This document shows, in pieces, positions 31,086 to 40,819 of a stretch of 45,760 nucleotides of DNA. The notes under the pieces were generated by a model. It was not told the DNA's origin, made no database searches, and saw nothing but the letters and a program-made list of their open reading frames with translations. The stretch is from OFTM10 sp964196195. GTDB taxonomy: Bacteria > Actinomycetota > Acidimicrobiia > Acidimicrobiales > Aldehydirespiratoraceae. The stretch lies in NCBI GenBank assembly GCA_964196195.1, contig CAXMSE010000023.1, positions 1-45,760 on the forward strand, written 5' to 3'. Positions within the stretch are counted from its first letter, which is position 1. Each line of letters begins with the position of its first letter. The position numbers were made by a program, and so were the translations under genes.

Positions 31086-34000
31086 TCAGGAACACGCTCC
31101 GCCGTCGCCATATCCCGCGCACTCATCCGCGGTAAGCGATCTCGTCACCCGCGCTCGCGCGATGCCCTCGAGTGCCGCGGTATCGAGGGTACGTACGTGG
31201 ACCAGCCCGGAGAAGTCGGCACTGAGGACCGTGGTCCCGGAGGCATCCAACGCAAGCCCGATGATGGTGTTCGGGTGGGCCGGTAGGGTGAGGATCTCCC
31301 GGCCCTCGTCGAGCGACAACACCGATACGGTGCCGTCGAGTCGACCCACGAAGAGCCGCCGAGCGATGGGGTCGAACCTCAACAGCTCACTTCCCCCCGA
31401 GACCTCCAGGACCCGCACCGCGGTGGGCTCCCCCACCTGCCAGATCGAGATGTCGCCGGTGAGGCCGGCTGATACGAACCGTTCGTCGTCGAGCCAGGCG
31501 ACGCTCAACTGAGATTCAATATCGACCGCCGAGTTCAGCTCGCCGGTTTCTGCCTCGTATAGCTCGATCCGACCGGAGCGAATAAGGGCAATCAGTGTTC
31601 CTGCGGGATTGAACTCGAATTGTTCTGAGGACTCTTCGCTTGCAGGCGTCGACCACAACAGCTCCCCGTTATCGAGCGACCAGCGATGGAGGGCATGGTC
31701 GAAGTCGATGGCGACGACATGTTCGACCGCAGGATCGAACCGGGTGATGAAAATGTCGACGTCGGGGCCGCTGAGTGTCATCACGGTAGCCAGACTGTCC
31801 AACGAGCGGATCTCCACCCGCCTCCCCTGCACCGGGATCGCCATGAGCCGGTCGTCGGACGATATGTCGGCCGCTTCGAGGGGGCCGAGCGCGGGGGCCG
31901 AAATGGGCTCGATGAGACGGTCGCCGCTGGCGAGATCGATCGTCTCGAGTCCGTCGATGCCGATACTGACGATTCGGTCGCCGGCGGCGGTCATATCCAC
32001 CACCCCCCGATCGTCGAGCTGAAAGGAAGCGATTTCTGTGGTGGCCGCCGGCGAGACATCCCACTCGAACACCTCGTTGGCCGATGAAGTGGACAAGAGC
32101 CTGGTACCGGTGGGATCGAAAGAGATGTGCTCGATGGTGGAACCGTGGCCCGCCAGCACGAAGTCGACCACGCCATCCTCGGCCGACCACACCCGGACCG
32201 TGCCGTCGGCGCCTCCGGTGGCCACCCGTAAGCCGTCGGGCGAAAACACAACCCCGCACACCTGAGCCCCGTGCCCTACTAGTTCGATGAGAGCAGCATC
32301 GGAGTCGAGCGTAATCAAAGCGGGCTTGCCGCTGCTCCCACCGACGACGAGCAGACCGTCGGTGGGCGATACGCCGATATTGCAGGGTCCATTGGAGAGA
32401 CCGGATTTGACCTCCTCGATCGGCTCGAGGGTTTCAGGGTCGACGACCACGACCCTGCCGGGCCCCGAACTGCTGAGAACGACGAGACGCCCGTCGGGAA
32501 GCCATCGGGCGGCGGTAGGGCCCTGCGACAGCACCCGGCGCACGAGGACCTCTCCGGTGGAGGGATCCCAGATCTGGACGGCGCCATCTTCCGAGCTTGT
32601 TGCGATGCGTTCACCATCCGGGGAGAATTCGAGGTCCCCCTGGATAGCCGGGCCGGCAAGGGTGGTCAGCAACACTCCCGTCTCGACATCCCAGATGCGA
32701 GCATGCCCATCGCCCTCTAGGCCGTCGCCGACCGAGGCGAGCCGGTCGCCGACGCGATCGAACACAACCATCCCCCCGCCCTCGTGGGCACCTTCGATCG
32801 TCCGCACAAGAGAACCGTCCGACGCCTCGAGCAGTGAAATGTTGCCCTGATCGTCGACGGTGGCGATGAGGAGACCATCAGGGGAGTAGACCGCTGCCGT
32901 CGCGGTGCCGAGGCGGCGGACGAGGCGGTGGCGGTCGAGCCCTTCGTGCAGCGCGAACAGGGCGTCCTCGGGGGGCGCCAGATCACCTGCTTCGCTGAGG
33001 TCGACAGCTTCCAACGCCAGCAACAAGGCCTTCTCGGGATCTATGTCGAGGTCGACCAGAGCGGCTGAGGCCAATCCCTGGGCGGTGGCTCGGAGGGCCT
33101 GGGTCTCCGCTTCGGCGCGCTCGTCGCGAGCCGATTTACTCTGGCGCAGGGCGAATACCGAAAGCCCGGCCGCCACCACCACGGCAACGGCCAGCACGCC
33201 CACCAGCAACCGCAGCCGCCGGTTGGCCTGCTGCTCCAGTTCGGCTTCACGGGTGAGACGCTTGAGTTCGATCGCTTCTTCCTGGCGACGAGCGTCGAGA
33301 CTCGACCGGATGAAGTCGTTCTCGGCTTCAATCAAGGTGAGGTCGGCGGTCTCGCGCCACGCCGCGATCCTGTCGAGGCGCGCTCCCCGCAACAAGAAGC
33401 TGGGGTCGCGGTCCGCCTGGATCCAGTCGGCTACGCCCGAGCTCACCCGACGGTGCTGACGAAGGTCGTCACGGCTCTGTTCGATCCAGTCCCGCAGTTG
33501 TGCCCATTCCCGCAGCAGAGCCTCGTGGGCAACCTCCACCACGGGGCTACCCGTGCGCGGGTCACGGTCGAAGGTGAGGAGACGATGACGACCGAACTCC
33601 GAAAGCACCTGCTCGACCAACTTCGGATCACCGAGAGATTCGAGCTCGGCGCGGGTGACCCGACGGCGGGTGTCGCTGCGACTGTCGTCGCCCACCGTCA
33701 CCAACCGGAGGAGGAGCTGACGCAGCACCAGTTGCTGTTCGCCAGGGAGCCGGTCGTAGAGCCAATCGGCCCGGCGGGCCAGGGCACCCAGCACACCGCC
33801 CACTTCGCGATAGTCGTCGATCCCGATCTGATCAGAGGACCTCACCTCGAACAGTTCGGTGAGCGCATACTGCAGCAGGGGAAGGGTGGCGGGCTGGTCG
33901 ACCACCTCGCTCACCATCTCGGCCACCACGCCCCGGTCGAAGGTCACCCCGGCACGATCGGCCGGCCCGACGATGGCCCGCTCGAGCTCCTCTGCGGTGA

Positions 34001-35918
34001 GGGGAACCACGCTCTCGGTAGCCGACTGGAACAGCTGCCCCAGCCCGGCGGTGGCCAAAGGTCGATCGTAGAAGTCGGCTCGCATCGTGACCACGACTCG
34101 AAGCCGCGATCTCGGGTCGCTGACCGCCGCAACGAGTGACTCCACGAATCGCTGCCGGGCCCGAGCCGACGACACCAGGGTGAACAGCTCCTCGAACTGA
34201 TCGATTATCAGCAGCATCTCGGCACCGGGCTCCGGAAGCACGAGATCGATCACCCGGTTGAGGCCATCGGGACCGCTACTCAGCAGCGATCGCAGGTCGT
34301 TCGGAGCATCGACCGCCACCCGTCGCACTGCTCGCACCAGCTCGTCGAGGGGGGCCGCACCCGGAATCATGTCGACGATGAACCAGTCCTCGCTGCCTTC
34401 GATCGCACCGCGGCGCAGGCGAGGCACGAGCCCGGCTCGCACCGCGCTCGACTTGCCGCTTCCGCTGGCACCTACGAGGGCAAGGAATCGTCCGTCTCGG
34501 AGACCGTCGACCATATTCTCGACCAGGCCGTCGCGCCCGAAGAAGTCGGCGGCGTCGGCCTCCTGGAAGGCTCGCAGCCCCTTGTACGGAGTTGAGGTGT
34601 CCGACAGCCCCACCACCGGGCCGTGCAGGGCCCGCAACAAATCGTCGACGCTGTCGTAGCTGGAGCCGCTGAGTTGGCCCGGAAGCTGCTGTTCCACCAG
34701 CGCTGACAGGGCCTCGATGTCTTCTTCGGCGGTACCTTGACGGGCGATTCCGAAGTCGGTGAGGTACGCGTTGCCCTCGTGGTCGAGCAGCACATTACCG
34801 GCGCTCACCGCGCCGTGATGAATGCCTCGGTCGTGAGCGACCCGAAGGGCGTCAGCGACCTGGGCCAGAGCGGCCCGGCGGGCATCGCCGTCGAGGGCGA
34901 TATCGCCGTGCAAGGTGCCGCCTCGAAGCAGCCGCATCACGACATAGGCGGCTGCGGGTTCGCGCCACCAGTCGTACATCGGAACGATATGGGGGTGCTC
35001 CAAGCCGGCGATGCCCTTGTTGGCCTCGTCGAATGCCCGGATAAACGGTGGGTCGTCGGCTCTGGCGGCTTCGATGACCTTCACCGCTACATCTCGGCCG
35101 GTCGACACCTGCCGGGCCTGGTGAACGCGGGCCTCTCCGTTCTCGCCGATGACCGCACCGAGCTCGTAGCCCCGGGACTCCACCCCAGACTCGCGGGAAG
35201 GCAATTCGATCGGGGAGGTGGCCGAAACGAGTTCCTGGTTGAGGATCTGCATCTCCAACTCGCGCAGCTCGGGCGCCGGATCCACTCCCAACTCCTCGAG
35301 AAGGGTGTCTCGAAGCGTGCCGAACGCCGCCAGGGCGTCGGCCTGACGGTGTGAGCCGTAGAGAGCAGACATCAGCTGGGCCCAGATGCGCTCGCGGAAC
35401 GGGTTGGCGGCAGCCTCGGCCTCGAGCGTGGCCACCAGCTCGTGGTGATGGCCCAAGCCCAACTCGGCATCGACCCAGCGTTCGAAGACGGCAAGCCTCG
35501 TCTCGGTCAGCCGGGTCCGCTCGAGCAGAGCAAACGGTGGGTCGCCGATCCCCTCGAGCGGGGAGCCCTGCCACTCGTCGAGTGCCGCTCGGTCGTCCCC
35601 AGCCGCGATCGCGGCTTCGAAGCGGGCCAGATCGAGTTCGTCGGTCTCAATCGAGAGGAGGTAACCGGCGCGATCGGAATCCAGTCGGTCGGCCAAGTCA
35701 GCGTGGCTGGCACGGAGATCGGCGATGAAACGCTGGACCGAATTGCGAGCCGACTTCGGGGGTTCGTCCCACAAGGCATCGACTATTCGATCCGCGGGCA
35801 CGCGGCGGTTTCGCTGGAGAAGCAGGAGAGCCAGGACCGCCCTCTGGCGCGCCCCTCCGAGGCCGATCTCGGCACCGTTCACCGAGCCGCTGATCGGCGC
35901 CAACACACGGAAATCCAA
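31086..35918 (-). CDS. Giant BTAD / degenerate kinase / nSTAND1 NTPase / TM / WD40 signalling protein
   Basis: A 1,610-residue multidomain protein. Residues 1-80 are an OmpR-type winged HTH (DFRVLAPISG, LWDEPPKSARNSVQRF) and 85-235 a BTAD helical domain, as in SARP regulators. Residues 255-470 are a kinase-like domain: Lys in VAVKVIE (about 277) and TDFGIA (about 387) are present but the HRD loop reads HHGAVSAGN, so the catalytic Asp is missing. An nSTAND1 NTPase follows (about 455-880) with linker YKGLRAFQEADAADFFGR, Walker A GASGSGKSS (about 482) and Walker B LLIIDQFEELF (about 567). Then come a coiled coil, a membrane helix (about 899-921) and WD40 repeats to the end. The TTG at 35918 is chosen because a GGGGGG run lies just upstream and the protein then starts like BTAD regulators; a longer frame would overlap the acyl-CoA dehydrogenase gene. 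Confidence 0.85.
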   Translation of the reverse strand: MDFRVLAPISGSVNGAEIGLGGARQRAVLALLLLQRNRRVPADRIVDALWDEPPKSARNSVQRFIADLRASHADLADRLDSDRAGYLLSIETDELDLARFEAAIAAGDDRAALDEWQGSPLEGIGDPPFALLERTRLTETRLAVFERWVDAELGLGHHHELVATLEAEAAANPFRERIWAQLMSALYGSHRQADALAAFGTLRDTLLEELGVDPAPELRELEMQILNQELVSATSPIELPSRESGVESRGYELGAVIGENGEARVHQARQVSTGRDVAVKVIEAARADDPPFIRAFDEANKGIAGLEHPHIVPMYDWWREPAAAYVVMRLLRGGTLHGDIALDGDARRAALAQVADALRVAHDRGIHHGAVSAGNVLLDHEGNAYLTDFGIARQGTAEEDIEALSALVEQQLPGQLSGSSYDSVDDLLRALHGPVVGLSDTSTPYKGLRAFQEADAADFFGRDGLVENMVDGLRDGRFLALVGASGSGKSSAVRAGLVPRLRRGAIEGSEDWFIVDMIPGAAPLDELVRAVRRVAVDAPNDLRSLLSSGPDGLNRVIDLVLPEPGAEMLLIIDQFEELFTLVSSARARQRFVESLVAAVSDPRSRLRVVVTMRADFYDRPLATAGLGQLFQSATESVVPLTAEELERAIVGPADRAGVTFDRGVVAEMVSEVVDQPATLPLLQYALTELFEVRSSDQIGIDDYREVGGVLGALARRADWLYDRLPGEQQLVLRQLLLRLVTVGDDSRSDTRRRVTRAELESLGDPKLVEQVLSEFGRHRLLTFDRDPRTGSPVVEVAHEALLREWAQLRDWIEQSRDDLRQHRRVSSGVADWIQADRDPSFLLRGARLDRIAAWRETADLTLIEAENDFIRSSLDARRQEEAIELKRLTREAELEQQANRRLRLLVGVLAVAVVVAAGLSVFALRQSKSARDERAEAETQALRATAQGLASAALVDLDIDPEKALLLALEAVDLSEAGDLAPPEDALFALHEGLDRHRLVRRLGTATAAVYSPDGLLIATVDDQGNISLLEASDGSLVRTIEGAHEGGGMVVFDRVGDRLASVGDGLEGDGHARIWDVETGVLLTTLAGPAIQGDLEFSPDGERIATSSEDGAVQIWDPSTGEVLVRRVLSQGPTAARWLPDGRLVVLSSSGPGRVVVVDPETLEPIEEVKSGLSNGPCNIGVSPTDGLLVVGGSSGKPALITLDSDAALIELVGHGAQVCGVVFSPDGLRVATGGADGTVRVWSAEDGVVDFVLAGHGSTIEHISFDPTGTRLLSTSSANEVFEWDVSPAATTEIASFQLDDRGVVDMTAAGDRIVSIGIDGLETIDLASGDRLIEPISAPALGPLEAADISSDDRLMAIPVQGRRVEIRSLDSLATVMTLSGPDVDIFITRFDPAVEHVVAIDFDHALHRWSLDNGELLWSTPASEESSEQFEFNPAGTLIALIRSGRIELYEAETGELNSAVDIESQLSVAWLDDERFVSAGLTGDISIWQVGEPTAVRVLEVSGGSELLRFDPIARRLFVGRLDGTVSVLSLDEGREILTLPAHPNTIIGLALDASGTTVLSADFSGLVHVRTLDTAALEGIARARVTRSLTADECAGYGDGGACS

Positions 35919-36025
35919 CGTGCACCCCCCCGATGCTGGACGTCCACCGATCCGGCCGGTGGCACCAGGGGGAAACCCTTCGGACCGGGCCCGCCATTCC
36001 CGGCGACGGGGTGTCGCCGAGCAGG

Positions 36026-37273
36026 TCAGGCGCCGAAGTCCCAGCCCTCCCCCGCGTGGTAGCGCGAGAGCACATTCTTGGCGATGAGGATCTTGTGAAC
36101 CTCGTCGGGGCCATCGGCGAGGCGAAGGGTACGGGCCCCCTGATACATCGCGGCCAGAGGGAGATCGCCGGTGACACCGGCTGCTCCCCACACCTGGATG
36201 GCTCGATCCACCACCCGCTCATAAGCGGCGGGCACAAAGACCTTGATCGACGAGATGTCGGTGCGGGCATCCATATCGGCCGCCATCTTCTCAGCACAGT
36301 TGATGGTCATCAGCCGCGCGGCCTGGATGTCCATGTAGGAATCGGCGATGAAGCCCTGGATGAACTGTTTCGTCTCCTGCAACCCTCCGTGAACCTCACG
36401 AACCATCGTGCGTTCCACCATCAGATCGAAGGCCCTCCACATCTGTCCGACCGAGTTCATGCAGTGGTACACGCGGCCTGCGCCGAGCCGGTCCTGGGCC
36501 GCTTGATGTCCCGTGCCCGTACCCCCGAGCTGGTTGTCGACCGGCACCCTCACGTCGTCGTAGACGATCTCGCAGTGGTCGCTGTTGCGGCCCCACACAT
36601 TGATTGCCCGCAAGATATTCACGCCAGGGGTGTCGGTGGGCACGATGATCTGGGTCATCTTGCCGTTGCGGTCAGCGGGGCCATCGGCGTCGTCGGTGCG
36701 GCACATGACGATGAAGAAGTCGGCCCTCAGGCCGTTGGACGTGAACCACTTGTGGCCGTTGATCACCCATTCATCGCCGTCGCGACGGGCGGTCGTCTTC
36801 AGTGAACGGGGATCGGAACCGGGCTGGTCGGGCTCGGTCATCGAGAAGCCGGATTCCATCCGTCCCTCGATCAGCGGCATCAACCATTTCTCCTTCTGGG
36901 CATCCGTTCCGTACTTGACGAGGATCTTCTGGTTGCCCGAGTTGGGAGCCACGACGCCGAAGAGGGTGCTGGCCATGGCATAGGCGAGGATCTCGTTCAT
37001 GTAGGCGAGCTCGAGGAAGTCCAGGCCGGCACCGCCGTACTCCTCGGGCAGATGGGGTGCCCACAGCCCCGCCTGCCTTACCGTCTCCTTGATGTGGGCC
37101 CTCACTTCCCGGACGTCTTCGAGGTCGGCCGGCGATAAGGGCTCACCCGAGCGGGATCGCCAGAGCATGGCCTCGTGGGGGAGAATCTCGCGGTTGACGA
37201 TCTGGGCGGTGAGCTGGCGGATCTCGTTGATCCGCTCCGACACGTTCGGAATGGGCTGCACATTCATCTGCAT
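36026..37273 (-). CDS. Acyl-CoA dehydrogenase family flavoprotein
   Basis: About 415 residues with the complete acyl-CoA dehydrogenase fold. Residues 1-130 are the N-terminal helical domain (LPEEYGGAGLDFLEL), 135-245 the middle beta domain (GFSMTEPDQPGSDPRSLKTTA, VINGHKWFTSNG) and 260-415 the C-terminal helices (QVWGAAGVTGDLPLAAMYQGARTLRLADGPDEVHK). The C-terminal YRDARxxxIGEGT-type segment is replaced by YQGARTLRLADGPDEVH, as in the long-chain or aminoglycoside-phosphotransferase-linked ACAD10/11 branch. It oxidises acyl-CoA thioesters using FAD. Several ATGs cluster at 37267-37285 and no ribosome binding site decides among them. It lies 107 nt upstream of the giant gene. Confidence 0.87.
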   Translation of the reverse strand: MQMNVQPIPNVSERINEIRQLTAQIVNREILPHEAMLWRSRSGEPLSPADLEDVREVRAHIKETVRQAGLWAPHLPEEYGGAGLDFLELAYMNEILAYAMASTLFGVVAPNSGNQKILVKYGTDAQKEKWLMPLIEGRMESGFSMTEPDQPGSDPRSLKTTARRDGDEWVINGHKWFTSNGLRADFFIVMCRTDDADGPADRNGKMTQIIVPTDTPGVNILRAINVWGRNSDHCEIVYDDVRVPVDNQLGGTGTGHQAAQDRLGAGRVYHCMNSVGQMWRAFDLMVERTMVREVHGGLQETKQFIQGFIADSYMDIQAARLMTINCAEKMAADMDARTDISSIKVFVPAAYERVVDRAIQVWGAAGVTGDLPLAAMYQGARTLRLADGPDEVHKILIAKNVLSRYHAGEGWDFGA

Positions 37274-37334
37274 GAGACCAAGCATCGCGCGGTCATCGGA
37301 GAACGGAGAATCCGACGACTGCCGTGGCGGGGAC

Positions 37335-39689
37335 CTACTCGTAGCGAAGGGCGTCGCCCGGCTTGAGACGTGATGCCCGGCGCACCGGAGCGACAACAAC
37401 CAGCGCGGCGAGAGCGACCGTGGCAACCAGTGCTATCGGTATCGACAAGAGAGGGAAGGTGTAGGGCACCGAGCCGAAGTTGAACAACTCGGTGATGACC
37501 CAGGACAGCATCGCGCCGATCAGCCAGCCGAGTGGCACCGCGAGGAGCCAACCTCCGAGAGCGATTACAAGGGCCTCGGTACGGAAGATGCGCTTGATGT
37601 CGCGGGCTCGGGCGCCGATACAGCGCAGGATTCCTATCTCCCGGGTGCGTTCGAACACGTTCATCGTCATGAGGTTGACCAGTCCGATCATCCCAATCGC
37701 CACGATCGGCACCCCCATCACCGCGAGTACCCCGACGAGCATCCGGTTGGCGGCGAGGTTGGCATCGCGCTCGACATAGTGGATTTCGGTGCGTACCGGG
37801 ATGCCACTCGCCGCCAATTCGTCTTCTGCGGTGGCTGCTATCCGGTCGATGTCTGACTCGGCCTGGCTCACTGAACTCACCCAGAAGGTGTTGGTGTCGG
37901 TTCTACCCAATAGGGATTGAAACGTTGTGAGCGGAAGGTAGATGGTGGTGCCGTTGTTCATGAGCCTGCCATCGACTCCCACCACCTCGAGCTCGGCGGT
38001 GCCTTGGGCTGTCCCGACCGTGAGCGTGTCTCCGGCAGTGACACCGGAGGTGGCGGCGAGAGCCCGACCGATGACGGCCACTCTCTGGCCCTCATCGGCG
38101 GGTTCCAGCCATCGACCCGCGTTGATGTCGGGGTCGAAGAGTGGAGTATCGGTGGGCAGGCCCCACGATTCGAGTTGGGCCCCGTCCACCTCGAGGGAGT
38201 TGTAGAGGGTTGGGTGCACCACATCAACCCCTTCGATGTCGGCTACCTGGGCTCTGGCTTCGTCGTCGAGATCGACATTGGTGCGCTTGATCACCAGTAC
38301 GTCCCAGCTCATCGAATCCCACACGTCGCCGGTGACATCGGCGATGGTGACCCCGAGGCTGAGAAAGCCCAGGGCCACTCCCACGGCCAACCCGATCTGG
38401 AGAAGGGTTCCTGCTGAACGGGCACGCCTGCGGCTGACATTTCGCAGGCCCACACGTGCGTTGTGTGGGAGCGGCACACGTCGTAGCCCCCTATCGATTG
38501 CGCCCCCCTGGGAAAGCCCACCGGAACTGTCGAGACCTTCGCGCACCGACACGCGCGATGCCCGCCTCAGGGCAGGAATCGCGGCAAGTACGCTGCCCCC
38601 GACCCCGATGAGCACGCTCATCACGATGACGGGAATCGAGATGCCCCAGTCGGGATCCACGCCGAAGAACGTCTGGCCGATGTAGCCGACCAAAAGATTC
38701 GAGAAGGGAATTCCCAAGCCCACCCCCACGACCGCACCGAGCAGGCCGAGGAGTCCAACCGTCGACAGGAACGATCTGGTGATCTGGCGGCGCCGCCCGC
38801 CGATCGCCTTCATCACCGCCACCTCACCTTTCTGCTCGGCCACCATCGTGGTCATCGTGTTGGAGATGAGAACCATCGCCGAGATGAGGGCGAGCACTGC
38901 TCCGATGTAGAAGAGGGTGGCGAAGTTGTCGAAGTCTTCCTGGCCCGGCCATGTCCCGGCTTCGCGCACGTCCGGAAGTTCTGTGAAGACGATGCCGGGG
39001 TCGATTTCGAGAAGCTTGTCGCGAACGGCGTTGGTGATCGCCTCCACATTGTGGGGGTCGTCGACGGTCAGCTCGATCGTATCGACGCCCACCGCACCCG
39101 AAAGTTGGTTGACGGTCTCCTGCGATACGTAGAGCACCGCGCGCTCGCTGCTGGCGAGCTGGCTGAACACCACCGTGTCGCCCTCGCCGGCCACCGTCAG
39201 TTCGTGAAGGTCGCCGGAGTTGTCTTCGACCGCGAAGACGGCCCCGATACCACCGTCGAAACGACCACTGCGCGAATTCTGGGTGTCGGTGATCGCCTCA
39301 GCCGGCAGTGGATCAGAGCCTCGGTCGACTGTCACCAGATTCACGGACTGCTGATCGAAGTCTCTGACGCCGACCAGCAGTGCATTTTCGCGGCGCTCCT
39401 CGAAGAAGATTCGGGTGGGGTAGGTGGTGCGGGAATCCACCGCCTCGACCCCTTCCACCCTGGCCAACGCGGCGAGGTCTGCGGCGTCGAGGTTGACATC
39501 GCTGATGAAGACCCTGATGTCGTGAAGTCGATCCTCTTCGATCCGAGTCGCCATCGCCTTGTTCATCAGAGACGGCATGGCGAACATCGACAAGCCCACC
39601 ACCGCCGCAGCGATGGTGGCGACGGTGAACAACGAGCGGGAGCGGCGGCGACGGATGTCCGCCCAGGACTTCCGAGCCAGAACACTCAT
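37335..39689 (-). CDS. FtsX-like ABC transporter permease (MacB-type, duplicated)
   Basis: A 784-residue permease with two FtsX units. Each has an N-terminal membrane helix (about 18-38 and 425-445), an extracytoplasmic domain and a three-helix bundle. The first bundle (about 260-370) contains VISNTMTTMVAEQKGEVAVMKAIGG; the last (about 660-784) contains LMTMNVFERTREIGILRCIGARARDIKR. These E-x-A-hyphen loops contact the ATPase. Such systems drive lipoprotein handling, peptide efflux or extracytoplasmic signalling rather than bulk transport. The ATG at 39689 lies 3 nt after the ATPase stop, so the two are one operon. Confidence 0.87.
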   Translation of the reverse strand: MSVLARKSWADIRRRRSRSLFTVATIAAAVVGLSMFAMPSLMNKAMATRIEEDRLHDIRVFISDVNLDAADLAALARVEGVEAVDSRTTYPTRIFFEERRENALLVGVRDFDQQSVNLVTVDRGSDPLPAEAITDTQNSRSGRFDGGIGAVFAVEDNSGDLHELTVAGEGDTVVFSQLASSERAVLYVSQETVNQLSGAVGVDTIELTVDDPHNVEAITNAVRDKLLEIDPGIVFTELPDVREAGTWPGQEDFDNFATLFYIGAVLALISAMVLISNTMTTMVAEQKGEVAVMKAIGGRRRQITRSFLSTVGLLGLLGAVVGVGLGIPFSNLLVGYIGQTFFGVDPDWGISIPVIVMSVLIGVGGSVLAAIPALRRASRVSVREGLDSSGGLSQGGAIDRGLRRVPLPHNARVGLRNVSRRRARSAGTLLQIGLAVGVALGFLSLGVTIADVTGDVWDSMSWDVLVIKRTNVDLDDEARAQVADIEGVDVVHPTLYNSLEVDGAQLESWGLPTDTPLFDPDINAGRWLEPADEGQRVAVIGRALAATSGVTAGDTLTVGTAQGTAELEVVGVDGRLMNNGTTIYLPLTTFQSLLGRTDTNTFWVSSVSQAESDIDRIAATAEDELAASGIPVRTEIHYVERDANLAANRMLVGVLAVMGVPIVAIGMIGLVNLMTMNVFERTREIGILRCIGARARDIKRIFRTEALVIALGGWLLAVPLGWLIGAMLSWVITELFNFGSVPYTFPLLSIPIALVATVALAALVVVAPVRRASRLKPGDALRYE

Positions 39690-39692
39690 TGC

Positions 39693-40424
39693 TCAGCCCA
39701 CGCCGTCGATGCGGCCGTCGCGGATCGTGACGGTACGGCCTGCTCGCGCCGCAAGCTCTGGGTCGTGGGTGACGTAGAGCACGGTCATGCCGCTCTCGTT
39801 GAGCTCGGCCAGCAGATCGAACATTCGCAGGGCGGTGTCGGAGTCGAGGTTCCCGGTGGGCTCATCCCCCACCAGCATCACGGGATCGCACGCGATGGCG
39901 CGGGCAATCGCAACCCTTTGTTGCTCTCCACCCGAGAGTTCGGAAGGCACATGGTGCAGCCGATCGCCGAGGCCGACACGTTCCAGATTCTGAGCGGCGC
40001 TCTCGACGCGGTCACGTGACGACCCGATGTGGGCGAGCTCCATCGGCAACGTGGCATTCTCGAGCGCGGTGAGGGTGGGCAACAGCTGGAAGAACTGGAA
40101 CACGATTCCAACCCTGCGGCCCCGCCAGATCGCGAGCTCCTCCTCGGACATGTCGCCGAGGGAGCTGCCGTCGACCAATACTCGCCCCGCGGTTGGCCGG
40201 TCGATCCCGGTGACCAGGTTGAGGATCGTGGACTTGCCGCTGCCCGAGGGTCCCACTACGGCCACCATCTCGCCGGGATGAACCTCTAGATCGACACCCT
40301 TCAGCGCCTGATGCTCGACGGATCCGGACCGGTACGTCTTCGCGGCACCGACGAGTTCGATCAGGGGTCCGGGCGCGGTGGCACCGCCTCCGCTGGCGGG
40401 GTCGACCCCTAGTTCGGTGCCCAT
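39693..40424 (-). CDS. ABC transporter ATPase of MacB/LolD type
   Basis: This 243-residue ATPase has Walker A GPSGSGKS near residue 58, the Q-loop FQFFQLLPTLTALENA, signature LSGGEQQRVAIARA near 163, Walker B VMLVGDEPTGNLD and H-loop VTHDPE. The GDEPTGNLDS segment is typical of the LolD/MacB/FtsE group, which work with FtsX-like permeases; the permease gene follows after 3 nt. The first 20 residues are Gly/Ala-rich and not part of the domain, so a start closer to LIELVGAAKTY is possible. No promoter is obvious, and the HTH-like gene ends 77 nt upstream. Confidence 0.9.
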   Translation of the reverse strand: MGTELGVDPASGGGATAPGPLIELVGAAKTYRSGSVEHQALKGVDLEVHPGEMVAVVGPSGSGKSTILNLVTGIDRPTAGRVLVDGSSLGDMSEEELAIWRGRRVGIVFQFFQLLPTLTALENATLPMELAHIGSSRDRVESAAQNLERVGLGDRLHHVPSELSGGEQQRVAIARAIACDPVMLVGDEPTGNLDSDTALRMFDLLAELNESGMTVLYVTHDPELAARAGRTVTIRDGRIDGVG

Positions 40425-40501
40425 CGGTCCATCGTCGTGCTCGAAAGACGCGATCGACAGGGGCCAAGGTCACCACACCACCGGACCGAGGATCGAGTGG
40501 A

Positions 40502-40819
40502 TCAGGCCATGGAAGGGGGACCATCGGGTGCGGTGTGCCACGCGTTCTCGAGATCGGCGAGAGCGAGAAGGTCGACACCGAGCGCGGCGGCAGTGTTTCC
40601 GACATGAGGTGGGAGATCGCCGAAGGCGATCTCCCCGATCTCGGTGGATTGGATGTGATCGATCGACTGCCCGACGCTTGCCGCGAACTCCCGCTGGTCG
40701 AGGCGGGCGTGGCCTCTGGCCGCGAGTGCCACCGCCCCGGCGATGGGGTGGGCAGCACCCGCGGACCTGAGCCCGCTCGCCATCCGCTCGATGACGTTGG
40801 TGGGATCGACCCCGCTCAT
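40502..40819 (-). CDS. Small HTH-like (degenerate XRE-type) protein
   Basis: A 105-residue protein. Residues about 30-90 have the pattern of a lambda-repressor-type five-helix HTH: ALAARGHARLDQREFAASV, then SIDHIQSTEIGEIAFGDLP and HVGNTAAALGVDL, although the recognition helix is atypical. The ATG at 40819 overlaps the stop of the sigma-like gene (ATGA), so the two proteins are made together. A regulator or partner of the sigma-like protein is the natural guess. No membrane segment is present. The assignment to XRE is tentative. Confidence 0.6.
   Translation of the reverse strand: MSGVDPTNVIERMASGLRSAGAAHPIAGAVALAARGHARLDQREFAASVGQSIDHIQSTEIGEIAFGDLPPHVGNTAAALGVDLLALADLENAWHTAPDGPPSMA

Noticed and set aside
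35919..36191. 91-residue N-terminal extension of the giant BTAD protein
   Set aside because: It would overlap the acyl-CoA dehydrogenase gene by more than 160 nt, and the BTAD family starts at the DFRVL segment, which follows a TTG with a G-rich ribosome binding site.
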